A stretch of 64,000 bases of DNA, taken from NCBI GenBank assembly GCA_947561715.1, contig OX387200.1, positions 20,834,501 to 20,898,500 on the forward strand. Reading direction: 5' to 3'. The notes below the pieces were generated by a model, which saw nothing but the letters and a program-made list of their open reading frames with translations, was not told the origin of the DNA and made no database searches. Source of the DNA: Ascidia mentula (Eukaryota > Chordata > Ascidiacea > Phlebobranchia > Ascidiidae). Both the position numbers and the translations under genes were made by a program. Of this stretch, positions 12,866 through 25,487 are shown piece by piece. The first letter of the stretch is position 1; every line of letters begins with the position of its first letter.

Positions 12866-15800
12866 TTAGTGGGTGAAAGCTTCTGCAGGTATCTTGCCTC
12901 CCTCCTTTAAATGAACCATGTTACATTCATGCTTACTATTAACCAACAATGGTTCGTGGTTTATACCCAAGAATATACAAACAAACGCCGAAACAATTTC
13001 ATATGATTAAAGGATAACCAATTAATTAATATGTCACAAAATTATTCTTGCTATTTTCCCAACAATCAATTTCGTGTGATTTAGGATATGCAACTAACTA
13101 TTATGCCACATAATTTTTCTGCCCATTTCCAGACAATCTGATAAAAAAACATATACACGAAGCCCAGAATTGAGTTTTAAGAAAACAACAGGGAGAAAAA
13201 TGAATTTACAATATTTGAAAAACGTTTGCTTCAAAATGCAAATTATTTTCATGTTTGGGTGTTTCACAAAAAGCATCTTTAGTTCTGATGTCTTCTGACA
13301 TAAGATTTTCTAATTCTTAAATTCGTATCAATTTCTCAATCTGTCGTTATTTAATTAAAGAAAACTTTAGGTTCAGAGAGGAAGAAATACCTTGAGTTGA
13401 ATGAAGGTCTGACCAGCCTTGGTGTAATCCCAGTTATTCTCAGCTAAACACTGCTCTGAATAAACCAAGTTCATTCCAGAATCTTTGGCAAACCTGGCCA
13501 CTATTTCCACATGGTTAGCAGGCTTGCTGGACGTAGATGGTACCTATACACCACAAACAGAAATGAAACCAAGTTTAGCAATCACATAACACTGTAATCA
13601 AATTTCTCATGAAGGTTTTGTATGTCGTCTGTTAATTTACATCATATTCTTATTATGTTTTTATTTTATTTTTATTTTTTAACTGCAAGAAAAATTGAAC
13701 CAAGGATCTGATTTAATTCTGCTACGTTGTCGAAAATAAATACTCACAGATTGGGCTGCTGGGGTTGCAGGTTTGGGCTTTTTGGCTGCAGCCAACTCAC
13801 TTTGCACAGGATTTCTAATTGAAAACTGCTCGTTGATGATTTTTATGCTGGAATTAAAACAATTAGGGTTTTTAATGATTCAAAATTTTTTTGTCACAGA
13901 ATTTATGACAAATTTCAGAAATGCCTGCAAAAGTTTTAGACATTTTATTATTTTTTTTAACATTTACCACCTTTTTTTTTCTAAAAAATGGTATAACTTC
14001 TGATTAACAAACATGGAAGAAAATAAGCTATCAAAATACTTTTAAAGAAGAAATCAAATTTGTTCAGGTGTGTAATGAATACAAAGGGAATATTATCTCT
14101 GCCCGCCAAAACTTTATACCTGTTGGCTGATGCCTGGCAGACAAAACTTCTTGAGAATGCTCGGATGTTTCCATACTTTCCACCTATTGAAAAAAAGTTA
14201 TAGTATCTTAGAAATGGATGAAACTTGCCCTTAATTATACTCCATACATTTTCTCTTTCTTATAAAGTGCTTGCCTTGTCCTTATACTTATTAAACTTAT
14301 CAACTACATTTTAAATCTCTTTAAACGTGCTATCTTTAAACGACTTTAAATAACACAAAAGTGTTTTCATAATAAAGCAGAAATTTTAAAGAGCAGTTTT
14401 AGTATTACCTTCTTTAAATGTTTCTCTTAAGATGAAACTATTACATTGATTTTAACCATTTTACATTGTGCAGAAACTTTAAATAGTTTAAAAAGATGAA
14501 TTTGCAAGGCCTAGAAATTTCATATTAGCTGTAAAAGCTGTACCTTCTTTAAATGTTCCTCTAATGATGAAATTAACAATTGAAGAGGTGACCAACGGGA
14601 CGTCGATAGAGAACAAGTGGAAGTGATGGGTAGACGAGGGCAGTTTCTCAAGTTTTGAGATAATTTTACTCCGAGTGGAAACAACTGTTGCCATTTTCTG
14701 ACCTAACAAAAAATATGTTAAAATTTTGGAAATTTCAACAGTGAATTGTATTTATTGAAAATTTGTGCATTTGTCTGTTACGCAAAACAACAATTCACCA
14801 CACATTTAACGACAACTATAAAAAAAATTCTATCCAAATCACAGAAATGATGCTTACTGCTTTTCTTGATAAGTTTAAGATTTCTTGAAAACTCGAAGTA
14901 GTTGCGGAGTGGAGGGCCTCTTGGGGAGGTGGGCACAGTTAGAGTAAATAATGCATCTTCGTGGTAAGCTTCTGCAAGGTCTGATCGGGTACCATCGAAA
15001 CATTTGAAATATCTAAAATTCGGCACATTTTAAATTATTTCGTACTACTATTGATGCCAGGCCTATTACAATTTAAAATAGACTGCTTTTCCGGCATAAA
15101 AATAACAAATGTCGGAAGAATACAGTACATTAATTTTATGCGAGAAGACCAGTCTATTTTAAATAATTTCCAACACAAAACCACATGAATACTGTTCAAA
15201 TATTTTTAATATGGCATTTTTTAAGGGTTTTGAAGCCCTAAAATTCAGTTTTTTGGTTAAGTAACTTCTAAAAACGTTACTTACGTTTCAACAAAACTCG
15301 TTATTATTTCTTGACCATGATTGGGCAGAAAGTTTTGTACGGACTTGGGGAGGGCTTCATGGTCAACAGCAAATTTGACTGGTGGGGGGAGAGATTGTCC
15401 GTCCTAAAAGACAATAACTTATCACAAAAGCAGTTGATTATATTATTGAAGTAACACAAGACCATCATGTTACTGTTTTATACAGTTGACTGGACTTTAA
15501 GCTGCAGATGATTAATTTCCCCATCTGCCTCATTTACATACAAGTCGCAATGCTTTGGCAAATCCTTTGCAAAATTATGCAACCAAAATATAGTGTTGCC
15601 TTGCATTAAATGCGTCACAAGGCATCACCAACTTCCTGGTTGCAACTAAAACTGCATTATAACCAATATTTATGCTAGTGGAATAACTCAAACTCAATTA
15701 TTGGTTTCAATTAATCTGTTCTTCCAGCACAATTAAACGAATTATTTTATTCCGTGACTTTCGCCTGCTATAAACCAATTATTTGTTTAGTTGAAATACT

Positions 15801-18800
15801 TACAAGTTTCAAAACATTGGGGAAGTATTCTCGAATGTCACTGAAACAGAACAAAATACAGGTTAATTTTCCCCCCAAAAAAAGTTGGTATATCTTAAAG
15901 CTGCTTTTGTCAACTAGCTAGTTATCGGCTTAGTTTAGACTTTAAACAAAAAAATTCTGACAAAAAACAAGAACAACTTGGATTTATGTGATATTTGGAG
16001 AAGTGTGACTTACTCTGTAAAATGAGATAAGTTTGCACACAAGTCAGCATTTTTTGCTGTGTAATTATTACATTATGTACCTGATATATGAAGATTGAGA
16101 TTCATACTGGGCACACATTGGGTTTTGGTCAAGAGTCAGTTCCACAATATCACAGTGTTTCAACGACTTGAACTCATCCAAACGCTTGATCTGGGGAAGG
16201 AAAGATCAGCTTATATATGGAGTGGACAATGGGTGGCAATATTTACAACTAAATATACCTGGTTTTTTGACAGATTTAGTTTCTTCAGGTTGGGGGTTTG
16301 TTTAGTGAGGTAACTGAGGCCTTGCAGTCGTACAAGCCTGTTGTCCGATACATCCAAGGAAACCAGCTGTGGGCAAAACAATTTATAATAGTTTACATTT
16401 GTCATGCTACAGTGTTTTTGTGTAAAGCTGAAAAATTGATCAGACAAGTTTATTATCCCTACACAGTAGAGTATTACAAGTTCATCATTGGTAACATTAG
16501 GTTTTCAAGAAAAAATTACTGAGCTTCATTTATAACCATACAAACTTTGTCATCGCTTTTACAGTAAAACAAAATTTTGAGGACGAAAATGGTGTATTGA
16601 TCAGTTAAAACATAACAAAGGTTCTTACAGATGAGATGTGCTGTGCAATAATTTGTGCCACTGTGTAGATATGTGCAGGGTCGCCTAACTTTACAAAAAT
16701 TCCATTTGGTTTGAGGTCAGGATCAAGAAAGAGAGCAGAGCAATCGAGGTGTTGTCCAGTGGAGTTGTATCTCTTGCTTAAAACTTCCTGCAAGAGTGAG
16801 TAGATAATGTATCAAGCATTTTTAAGATTTTTACTATTATTAAAAAGTTTACTGGGCTTCTGAAATCAAACTGGTAGGCTTAAGTTTAAATTGGTCATGC
16901 AATAAAACACAATATGTTACAAATCAACACATACTGCAGGTAAGTCGTAACACTACAAAGAAAAACAACAGAAACATTTTGGAATTGTACACGTAAATAA
17001 ACAATATGTGTGGGTGGGTGCAACCACTAGACAATTTTAACAATAGCTTAGGATGGCATAATAAGTGGATGCACACAAAAGAACTGGTTAACAACATTGC
17101 ATACAGGCTCGCACAAAAGAAACTTTTGTGGCTGTTCGGTAATAAATCCCAATTTGTTAAAAAGTAACCGTTCAGTGTCACTACTTTACCCCACAGTGTC
17201 ACTACTTTAGCCCTCATCATTGTTGTTGGTAAAATAGGACCGATGTCGCACATATAATAAAATTGTTTTTTGGTAATATTTGTAGGTTCACACACAATAC
17301 TGACCTTTAACTTAGAAACTTGTGTTTCCAACAAAGGTGCATGTTGACATGATCTCATTAAAATTGTTATCTGAAAAACATACAAGAACAACAATATGAC
17401 TCACCTTAAATTATTTAATAAAACGTCAAACATTTCAAGAAATTAAAAGTAGATGACAAAGGAAACCCTGCCATTTAATACAAAACTTTGAAAACAGATT
17501 TTTACCCAAACCTTCCACCACATTCTTGATTTAGTTATTCTGGATACATCCAGATTTGTTCAACTAAACTCATGCGACAAAACTAAGTATTTTTTAACAC
17601 AGGCGCCTATATATGTTTATGATTGATGAGGCCTTAACTGTATTTTGTTTCACAATTTAAACAACACACTTATATGTTACTGACTTAAACCAATTTGTAG
17701 GCTACAAAATACAGATACACATTCATTTCATTTGATCTTGGACCTATTCCGAAAGTTACCAACAGTATTGTTCATCAGAAAGAAAAAAATGCATCAACTT
17801 ACGTTATCTCCATTCGGTGAATGAAGTTTTTTCGAGCAACTTCTTATTGATTCAGCTGCTGATCGATCATTGAGGAAGAATGAAGAGTTCTTGTCATCAA
17901 TGTGGTACTAAATTAAGCAATAACAAAACAATATTCACAATTTTTAAACAATTACTGTTGTACAGGGATGTGTGTTTTTAGTTGGTAAACTCATATATAC
18001 ATGTTTTTGTTTTTATTTTACCAGAAACAAAACTACAAAGTGGTTGAAAAAAGAATATGGATCCTATTAACTTTAACAATCCAACAAACAAAAACACTGA
18101 ATCAAAATAAATAACGTTCACACACACATAATTAACTTAATACTAATAATTGTATAGCATTCCACAACACACTACCTGAACAGGTTGGTACTGAATGGAA
18201 TTAACAGTTTGTAGTTCTTGGTGCAACCAGGCTTCGTCAATATATTCCCCATCCAGAATCTGAGATGGTTGGAATGGTGAGACCCAGTCCAGATCCATGT
18301 TAACCATAAAAATAATGTGCTACTGACCGTAACTTGATACCAGTTATCCCTTGGTTGACGTTGGTATGGCTGTTTTCTGTTGTTGCCACGGGAACTAGAC
18401 GGCCGAGCATAAGGGTTGCTGGAAACAATAGACTCAGTAAGATTTGTAAATATTTAAAATGTGACCATAATTTTGATGTTAAAGCGACATGGTAGTCCAT
18501 GCCTACCAAACAAAAATGTAATTTCTCCTACCACTACTGACAAAGGTGAACCCGGTAAAAAACAAAAAACAACAGAGCACTTTATTTAAGCACACTATCC
18601 AAAAATGCACAATAAATCTGATTTAATTAAAAGTTTGTGCATTTTCGACACAACCACATTAAAATAAAGCTTACAATCTGCTTGGTTTGGCATCTCCTTC
18701 CATGTTAACATCCCCATCTTCGTCTTCTTGGTTGTCATTATTATCACGGTTGTATGGAGTGGAATAGGAGCCTCTTCCTCGACTGCAGAAGTAAATTTCA

Positions 18801-19315
18801 ACTCCATAGGGAGCTGCTATGGGCATATTTGGGCTGGTCTAACTTTATTCTTCTCATTGTTTTATGTAATTGCAGCTATTTTGTGTGCTCAGTCATGAAT
18901 AGATTTGGTATTGATGTTTGCCAATTTATTAATGTGGATTTTGGTGCTGTGAACTTCTTTTTTATTTTAAAACACACTCCCCAATGTTTCGAAGATGAAT
19001 ATTTTTAATTCCTATGCACAGTCTTGCATGAAATTGTTTCAAAGAAATAGGCCATTTACTTTTTGACGAAATACAGGCAAGGCTTATTAGTTGAAGTGGC
19101 TACTTACCCTCGTGCACCCCTGTCATTATTATACCTTCCACCACGACCTCCCCGATAACCAGAGCGACTGTTGTTACCACGGTAACTGCCACCACTGTGA
19201 TTACGCCCTCCTCCTCTGTACGACCTTCCGCGCCCCCCACGGCCCCGTTTCATAGGCCCAGTGCGGTCATCGTGTTGGGAATAACCGCTTCCGTTGTCGT
19301 CGTAGTAGTCATTTT
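12866..19315 (-). CDS. NXF1: Nuclear RNA export factor 1 (NXF1/TAP), first exon not located
   Basis: Main mRNA export receptor, acting with NXT1 at nuclear pores. Exons: 19315..19108, 18782..18675, 18418..18328, 18259..18176, 17907..17803, 17370..17305, 16787..16629, 16366..16259, 16190..16081, 15840..15804, 15403..15285, 15012..14858, 14697..14544, 14183..14120, 13847..13748, 13543..13391, 12904..12866 (about 619 codons). Parts in order: YSQHDD and an RGG-rich RNA-binding tail; acidic DEDGDVNM; RRM-like segment starting NWYQVTILDGEYIDEAWL; leucine-rich repeats (SLDVSDNRLVRLQ, LKKLNLSKNQ, LTLDQNPMC); NTF2-like domain (AYHEDALFTLTVP, RAFSRSFVC, KIINEQFSIRN); and UBA/TAP-C (CLAENNWDYTKA), which binds FG nucleoporins. 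The last exon (GKIPAEAF, stop) mirrors human GEIPEVAF. The ATG must lie in a short exon upstream of 19320; the ATG at 19314..19312 is in the wrong frame. Confidence 0.93.
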
Positions 19316-20144
19316 CTGTTTTATTAAATGGTTTAAGTCACAAACTTAAAGAGAGTCACAGAAATTCAACAGTTTATACAATAAAAACAAAGCTTTTGCA
19401 CCCTTTAGTAATGCCCCCTTTATTCAATAGGTTTGACAACCAACAGCCAACTTAGTACTACAACTACCACATAAATATGTCAGTATGGATGGGATTAGAA
19501 TCATTTTGACCATCCAGTTTTACTACGACATTTGCAAACCTTCTACTCATAGTGTGTGTTGGACACCTCTGTACCACAAACAGTAAAAATGTACAATAAT
19601 TAGATTTACACGTAACAAATAATTTGCTAAAATAGGTACAAAAGTTGTTACAGGAAACTTTTTATTGACTAATTATACTCAACGAATTGTATATTTTCCT
19701 CTAAATTTTCCCCGGTTTGACATATTTCCACTGATATAACAACACAACCAGTTTTTGTGTCTATACCTATAGGAGAAAACATGATACACATAAATAGTTA
19801 TTACATGTAAAATAAATGTAAGTGAACCACAAATTGCTGAAGATGAAAATGATGATACAAGAACTTTATTAAAACAGAAGCAAATGGTTTTGTCAAAGTT
19901 TTAAGCAAGAATAACAATTGATAATGTTCACAAAAGCAGTAAATGGAAAAGCAGGAAGATACACACAACAGATTTTTTGCACATATTAGAAAATGAGTAT
20001 ATATGTGGTGTTAGCTTCATTCATTATGACAAAAGCTGTAATATAATTTTAAAGCGCCATTTCAACATCACTAAAGTCCTACTTTGCATGAACTAGATTT
20101 AATTTTTGATATATATGTCTTCGTTGAATCAGTGTGCACAGTAT
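19316..20144. other. Spacer holding the unplaced NXF1 first exon and promoter
   Basis: About 830 bp between the second NXF1 exon and the NPC2 stop codon, AT-rich. The first coding exon of NXF1 should lie here. No other gene was seen. Part of it serves as the NPC2 3' flank. Confidence 0.35.
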
Positions 20145-20609
20145 TTATGAGACAATTGCAACTGGCATTTCAAAACAGATAATATCTTGGTGATTCATTT
20201 GCAATTCCCATTTTACGATTAGTTTGATATCAGGATAGAGAGCTTTGATTGGTAGGGTTGCAGAATAAGTACTGGTTGCACCCGCAGCTATGGGACAGTC
20301 AAGTCCACTGACTCCACCTTTGCAGGCATCTGTAACTGTTAGTGGAAATGGAACAGCGATATTATGAATTATTCCATGAACCACTGCAGTCGCACTGGTA
20401 ATTTCTTCTGAGTTAATAAAGGTGGCATTGATGGTGTAACTCTTGCCTTTTGTCAGTTTGCAAGCTGATCCATCTTGACAGGGAAAGACTTCAATTTTCT
20501 TCAATTTAGCAAACTTTGAGCCGCAGTCTTTGTATTTCACAGAAGTACATTCAGAAAGGGCAAAGCAGGCAAACAACAATATTGTAAGTCGGAGAAGCAT
20601 GACTATCAC
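20145..20609 (-). CDS. NPC2: NPC2-like lysosomal cholesterol-binding protein, intronless
   Basis: Single open frame of 154 aa from ATG 20609 to stop 20145. A signal peptide is evident (MIVMLLRLTILLFACFALSE). The mature part follows the MD-2-related lipid-recognition fold of NPC2: VKYKDCGS, EVFPC, GKSYTINATF, AVVHGI, VPFPL, DCPI, LPIKALYPDIKLIVKWEL, and C-terminal CFEMPVAIVS. The six cysteines for three disulfides are present. N-glycosylation sites include NATF. NPC2 passes cholesterol to NPC1 in the lysosome. Human NPC2 has several introns; absence of introns here points to intron loss or an old retrocopy. The frame is intact and there is no poly(A) tract, so I treat it as functional. Confidence 0.92.
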   Translation of the reverse strand: MIVMLLRLTILLFACFALSECTSVKYKDCGSKFAKLKKIEVFPCQDGSACKLTKGKSYTINATFINSEEITSATAVVHGIIHNIAVPFPLTVTDACKGGVSGLDCPIAAGATSTYSATLPIKALYPDIKLIVKWELQMNHQDIICFEMPVAIVS

Positions 20610-21827
20610 AAGAATAATGTATGCTAAACAAATTTACCCAAATAATATCTGACAAAAAAACAACCATTGTACGATCTTTAACCAACGTTAACGTTAAATT
20701 TTGTGAACAAAAGCATTACTATTTAACATCTGCACAACTATCAAGCTAAAATGTTATTATATCCCGGGTAGACCGTCTGCTTGAACTATTAAAACTTACT
20801 GGAAAACAATACAATTCGTTGGCGACCATTTCTTATAATTTTCCTTTGTGAAACAAAGTTCATGTACTTCTGTCATGTGCCTGTTTGACAATTAAAATTT
20901 AGCTTAATTGCTTGATAAAGCGAGAACTTCCTCCTTTCTAGGGCTTGGTTTTAATACGCTCGCCGAGTCTCTGTTGTTGTGTAACAAAACGAACCAATAA
21001 TCAAATGGAATTTTTTGTTTCGGAGCAAAGGTCGCGTTTCTCCCTTTCTCCTGGCGTGGTCATCATCACGCCACTTCTGTTCAGGGTTGCCATTTGGCCG
21101 TGTTCACGGCCAAATTTTTGGCCGTTTGAAAATCGGCCTGGCCGCGAAAAAATCGTTTGGCCGTAAGGCAGATATTTGGCCGAATTTCACTTGGTACTAT
21201 ATGAATGCACAAAAGGCATTGCTGGTTTCAGGTTATCAATAGATTTGTGGACGATTGTGTTGTCATAAATATGTCTCCGAAAAATTGTTACGTCATAAAC
21301 TAATCTTGACTGAGTTGGTAAAGAATTATGTTGCAATCGTAATGTTTTAGCAACATAACCGGTTTTGAAACCACTGATAAGCATATAGATAACAGTGTTT
21401 TAAACATACAATTTACGAATTTATTTCCGGCTATATAGTCGTTTCTGTAGAAATCATCAAACTTATAACGTGATTTGGCCGAATTTTGGCCGTAAGAGAA
21501 AAAAAAATTGGCCGTCAAGTGTTTTGACCATCTGGCAGCCTTGCTTCTGTTGTGCCGGCGTGACGAAATGTTTTAAAACTTTGAACTTCAAAGCGACAGG
21601 AGGCTTTTGCACGACCAAGGATTCCACAAGAACAAGAATAACAATTAAAAACAATTATTTACCCATAAAAAAAATTGTGACAAGAAATAATAATTTATGT
21701 TGAGGTTTTAAACTTTTTCATTTATTCGCTACACACATAAATAACAACACATTGTTTTTCAAGTGGTGTTCTTTTTGTTTGTGTTGTTCCTATTTTACTT
21801 GCCGTGAATAAAGTTAATAACTTGGAA
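20610..21827. other. Divergent spacer NPC2/PSPH, mostly repeat
   Basis: About 1.2 kb between the NPC2 start (minus) and the PSPH start (plus). It should hold both promoters. The centre is filled by a foldback repeat (21080-21545). No gene seen. Confidence 0.5.
21080..21545. repeat. Foldback/MITE-like element rich in TTGGCCGT motifs
   Basis: The left end GGTTGCCATTTGGCCGT and several further TTGGCC / GGCCAAA units (21090-21185) are mirrored on the right by TTGGCCGAATTTTGGCCGTAA and CATCTGGCAGCC (21474-21541). The ends are imperfect inverted repeats. The AT-rich interior shows no coding capacity. Likely a non-autonomous DNA element; family not determined. Confidence 0.55.
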
Positions 21828-24799
21828 ATGGATAAACTGGACATAAAAGATATTTTAAGGCAGGCTGATGCAGTATGTCTAGATGTGGATAGCACTGTCT
21901 GCAAGGATGAAGGAATTGATTCCCTTGCTGATTATTGTGGCGTTGGAAAACAAGTAAAGGATTGGTAAGTTCCTTCCAAAATATAACTAAAATATTTCTG
22001 AATTGTTGTTTCAGCACTTATAACAACATTTGTTCAAAGGACCAATCAAGCAATGGGAGGCAGTGTTACATTTCAGGAATCATTTAACGCTCGATTGCAG
22101 ATAATCAATCCGAGTAGAGAAACAATAACAAAATTTCTTGAAGGTCATCCACCCTTGCTGACCCCTGGGGTAAAGTATGTCTTCTTCTTTTTTTGGTGCA
22201 TGTCTTGCATAGTTAATTTTACTTGCGACATCTTTTGTTAAAGTGTGTATTCAATATCAGGAGTAAATTTATCACTGTTATACCTTGTTTAGCCAAACAT
22301 CCAGAATCCAATACTCCTTTAAAGACAGATTTTTTTTACCCCATTCACAAAACCAAGTGGTCCAGATTTATCATGTATTTATGTGCAGAGAATTTGTGGC
22401 CCTTTTGAAAAGCAAACATTGTGCAGTATTTCTTGTGTCTGGTGGAATATTGGAATTAATTGAGCCAGTTGCTGCCTTGCTTGATATTCCAAAGAAAAAT
22501 ATATTTGCCAACCGTCTAAAGTATTTCTATTCTGGTACATCTCTAAAATATATATTATTTGTATTAAGTTTTTTGCTTTCAAATGTGTTTCGTTGTTTAA
22601 ATGGAATGCAGATAAATTTTGCAAATAAGTGAATAAATTTTCAGGTGAGTTTGCTGACTTCGATAAAAGTTGTCCCACTTCAAGATCGGGGGGAAAGCCT
22701 ATTGTGGTGGAAAATTTAAAAAAACAGTTCAATTATAAGAGGTTTGAAAGATCAACTTTTTTGGGAAATTATCCATTTGAATAAATTACAATATCTTGAA
22801 ATGTCAATTGAAATTTGTTGTTGAACAATTTATTTTGCTTTGTTGAAGTGAAAGCAAAAAGTTGATAAATTGTAAACAGTGTTAAACAATTCCATTAGAT
22901 TGGTGATGATTGGAGATGGTGCAACAGATATGGAAGCCTGCCCTCCAGCGGTATGTTGAAGTTTTTTCATTTGTAGTAAAAGCTGTGTACAACATTGTTC
23001 ATAGAGACAAAGAACCCATCTCTATTCCCAATTAAAATAGGTTACTTTTACCATTGTTCCTGCCAATGTGCAATTGATGGTATAAAAACTAAAACAACGG
23101 GTAATATTAAAATAGATGTGCAGTATCAAGCATAGGCGTCGATTTAGGGGTGACATGTCACACCCCTCACAAACAAACAGGGGTGAAAACGTATGTATTG
23201 TAACCCCTGGTTTCATTTAAATTAGTTGTCAGAAAAAACACATACATGCGTTAAGCTAGTTTCAAACGACCTGTATTATCACCTTCACTATCAGGACAAA
23301 CACAAGTGTCTCGTCGATTATTGTTACGTAGCGCAAAAGTTGCGGCATACTGGTAAGAATCGGCATTGTTGCGTAATAGATTTGTTTGTCACTTCATAAT
23401 TACTAAATCTACAATAGACCGAGTGAAACAAAAATGTCCCGCTTTCAGTGAGGGGTTCGGAATTAAAGTGTTTAAAACCTAGTGATATGATATTGTAACA
23501 TACGTCACAGAAAACAGTGCTTGTATTGCGTAACGTTTTGCGTGTGTAACATACGTCTCCTATGCTTATGCCACGTGATATCTTGAGGCGCTTGAAGTAA
23601 TATAACAAAGAACATAGGTGTGATGTGACATAAGCATAGGAGAACATTTTGTGTGGTAAACAGGATGTTAAATGAATCACTTTACTCGAGAACATTCGAT
23701 GAATTTATCATATGGGCGCAGTATGGGATTGTGCAGTGCATGTGCAAAGCGCTGGCCTCTGTGACGTATGTTACACACGCAAAACGTTACGCAATGCAAG
23801 CACTGTTTTCTGTGACGTATGTTACAATATCATATGGTTCAGTGCAAAAACAAAGTGACGGGAAACGGAATTTGCGTCGTTTACCTATGTTTAGGGCGAT
23901 ACGACTGACGGATGTTTTTTGCGTGTTTCCAAAACCTGGAAAGGTCACCCTTAATATTTTACAAAAAGTTAAAAAATCGACACCTATGGTATCAAAGGAA
24001 ATATACATACATGGGGCGAGATGCCAGTAGCATCCATACAATGTGGTTTGGAGAGTCATAAGCCTAGAACACTACAATATTGAGGGGGTTCTGAACCCGT
24101 CTGTTCATGCTAAATTATTCTGGCATATTGACTTGTAGTTTTACAAACCCCAAAATAAATAAGTTGTTCAATAACTAATCATTTACAATGGTAACAACTA
24201 TGACATCCTACATCAGTTGGTAAAATTGAAGGCCATGCTCGCCGATTAAACGCTTGCGTTGTATTGCGCCGGTTAAAGTTTCTCGTGTCGGCTACGTCGG
24301 TGCCTCTAAAAACCTATTGTGGGCATGGTAAACACTGAATGCATAATCACGTGATACCTACGATGTCTGCATGGGTTTTAGAGGCACCCCTGCTGGTTGC
24401 TCAACCCTTGCTTAATACCCTGATATTTGGGGGAAATTACTTACCCGAGCATGTTTTTAAACGAACACTAGCGGGATTTTGCAATCATTACGTAACAACT
24501 TATCTTATTAAGAGTCCTAAGTTGGACGTTAGGATATTCGGAATTATTACGTGCGTTAGATATTTTATACTTGTTTTGAATAAAATACGAAAAATACGAT
24601 TGTTATGTTAGGTTGTAGTCGCTTAACTTTTTCCAAATCTTTCGAAATACATTTAAAATTGATCATTTTAATGGAACTATTGCTTTTTCAGGATGCGTTC
24701 ATTGGATTTGGTGCAAATGTTCAAAGGCAAAAGGTGAAGGAGAATGCAAAGTGGTTTGCCCTTTCTTTCCAGGAAATTATTGACGTTTATGTGGAATAA
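21828..24799 (+). CDS. PSPH: Phosphoserine phosphatase
   Basis: Last step of serine synthesis: O-phosphoserine to serine, Mg-dependent HAD-superfamily enzyme, cytosolic. Exons: 21828..21964, 22040..22174, 22389..22534, 22645..22741, 22899..22950, 24692..24799, total 675 nt (224 aa; human enzyme 225 aa). HAD motif I is LDVDSTVC with both catalytic aspartates; motif II is FLVSGG; motif IV is MIGDGATDMEACPPADAFIGFG. The flanking NIFANRLK and the SGEFADFD loop match the human protein closely. The last intron is much longer than the others (1.7 kb) and carries a foldback repeat. The start ATG is followed directly by MDKLDIKDILRQADAVCLD, aligning with the human start. Confidence 0.95.
23128..23990. 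repeat. Nested foldback (MITE-like) in the last PSPH intron
   Basis: Outer ends are inverted: CATAGGCGTCGAT near 23131 and ATCGACACCTATG near 23977. Inside, a long inverted repeat of about 75 bp (23485-23560 against 23762-23838, containing GTAACATACGTCACAG and its complement) flanks a smaller hairpin (TCCTATGCTTATG near 23567, mirrored near 23630). No coding capacity. The element sits wholly within the intron. Confidence 0.7.
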
Positions 24800-25487
24800 C
24801 ACTGGGGATGCTGTATTACGAATTTCTGTAGTTTAATTTAGACATTTTGCTTAATATCTATGCTAAAGCGGTTTTAGGTAATGCTGTTTGAAGGGTGTTT
24901 TATTTTTACGCGATTCGCCTTATTCACATGTTCATATATTGTGTTCCAAAAGAATTATAATGTAATTGTAAACGTGCTGCCAACGAAAAACCTGGGTTCT
25001 TCTGCCATGATCAGATGCACTCGCAAACGCAAAACTTTAGGTGTATTCTTCGGTTGAAAAGTGTTTCGTGAAATGTTCTTGAAATGGAAAGTACAACTCG
25101 AACCAAGTTTTGAAAAAATTTCCTCACACAGAAAATTCAGTGGGCTACTTGATCCACTAAAAGATGAGTTGTTTTCTGTTGTATCGTATGAAAGTAAGCA
25201 CTTACAACTTTTATGAAGAACTTGTCACAGTGTGATAATGAAATATTCACAAAGGCGTCACAGTAATAAACAACAAGTAACTCGGGCACAAGCAAAACAC
25301 AACCTATGTTTAGGCTCAACAACTTGACACAATCGCATTTCGCAAAACGTCGAAACAAAAAAGGCTACAACGATTTTCACAGAAATCAACAACGTGCCTT
25401 TAAGTTGGTTACACTCCGTTAAACCTTGAAAACGCCGCGCGGTTACGATGTCATGGAAAGTATACTTCGAATAAGTTGGCAACAAAA
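24800..25487. other. Convergent spacer between PSPH and the Link/GH18-like gene
   Basis: About 690 bp with no convincing open frame. No perfect AATAAA was noticed close to either stop codon. Confidence 0.35.

Noticed and set aside
16924-17394. Minus-strand 156-codon open frame in NXF1
   Set aside because: It is an NXF1 exon (17370..17305) read through into intron; the rest has no support.
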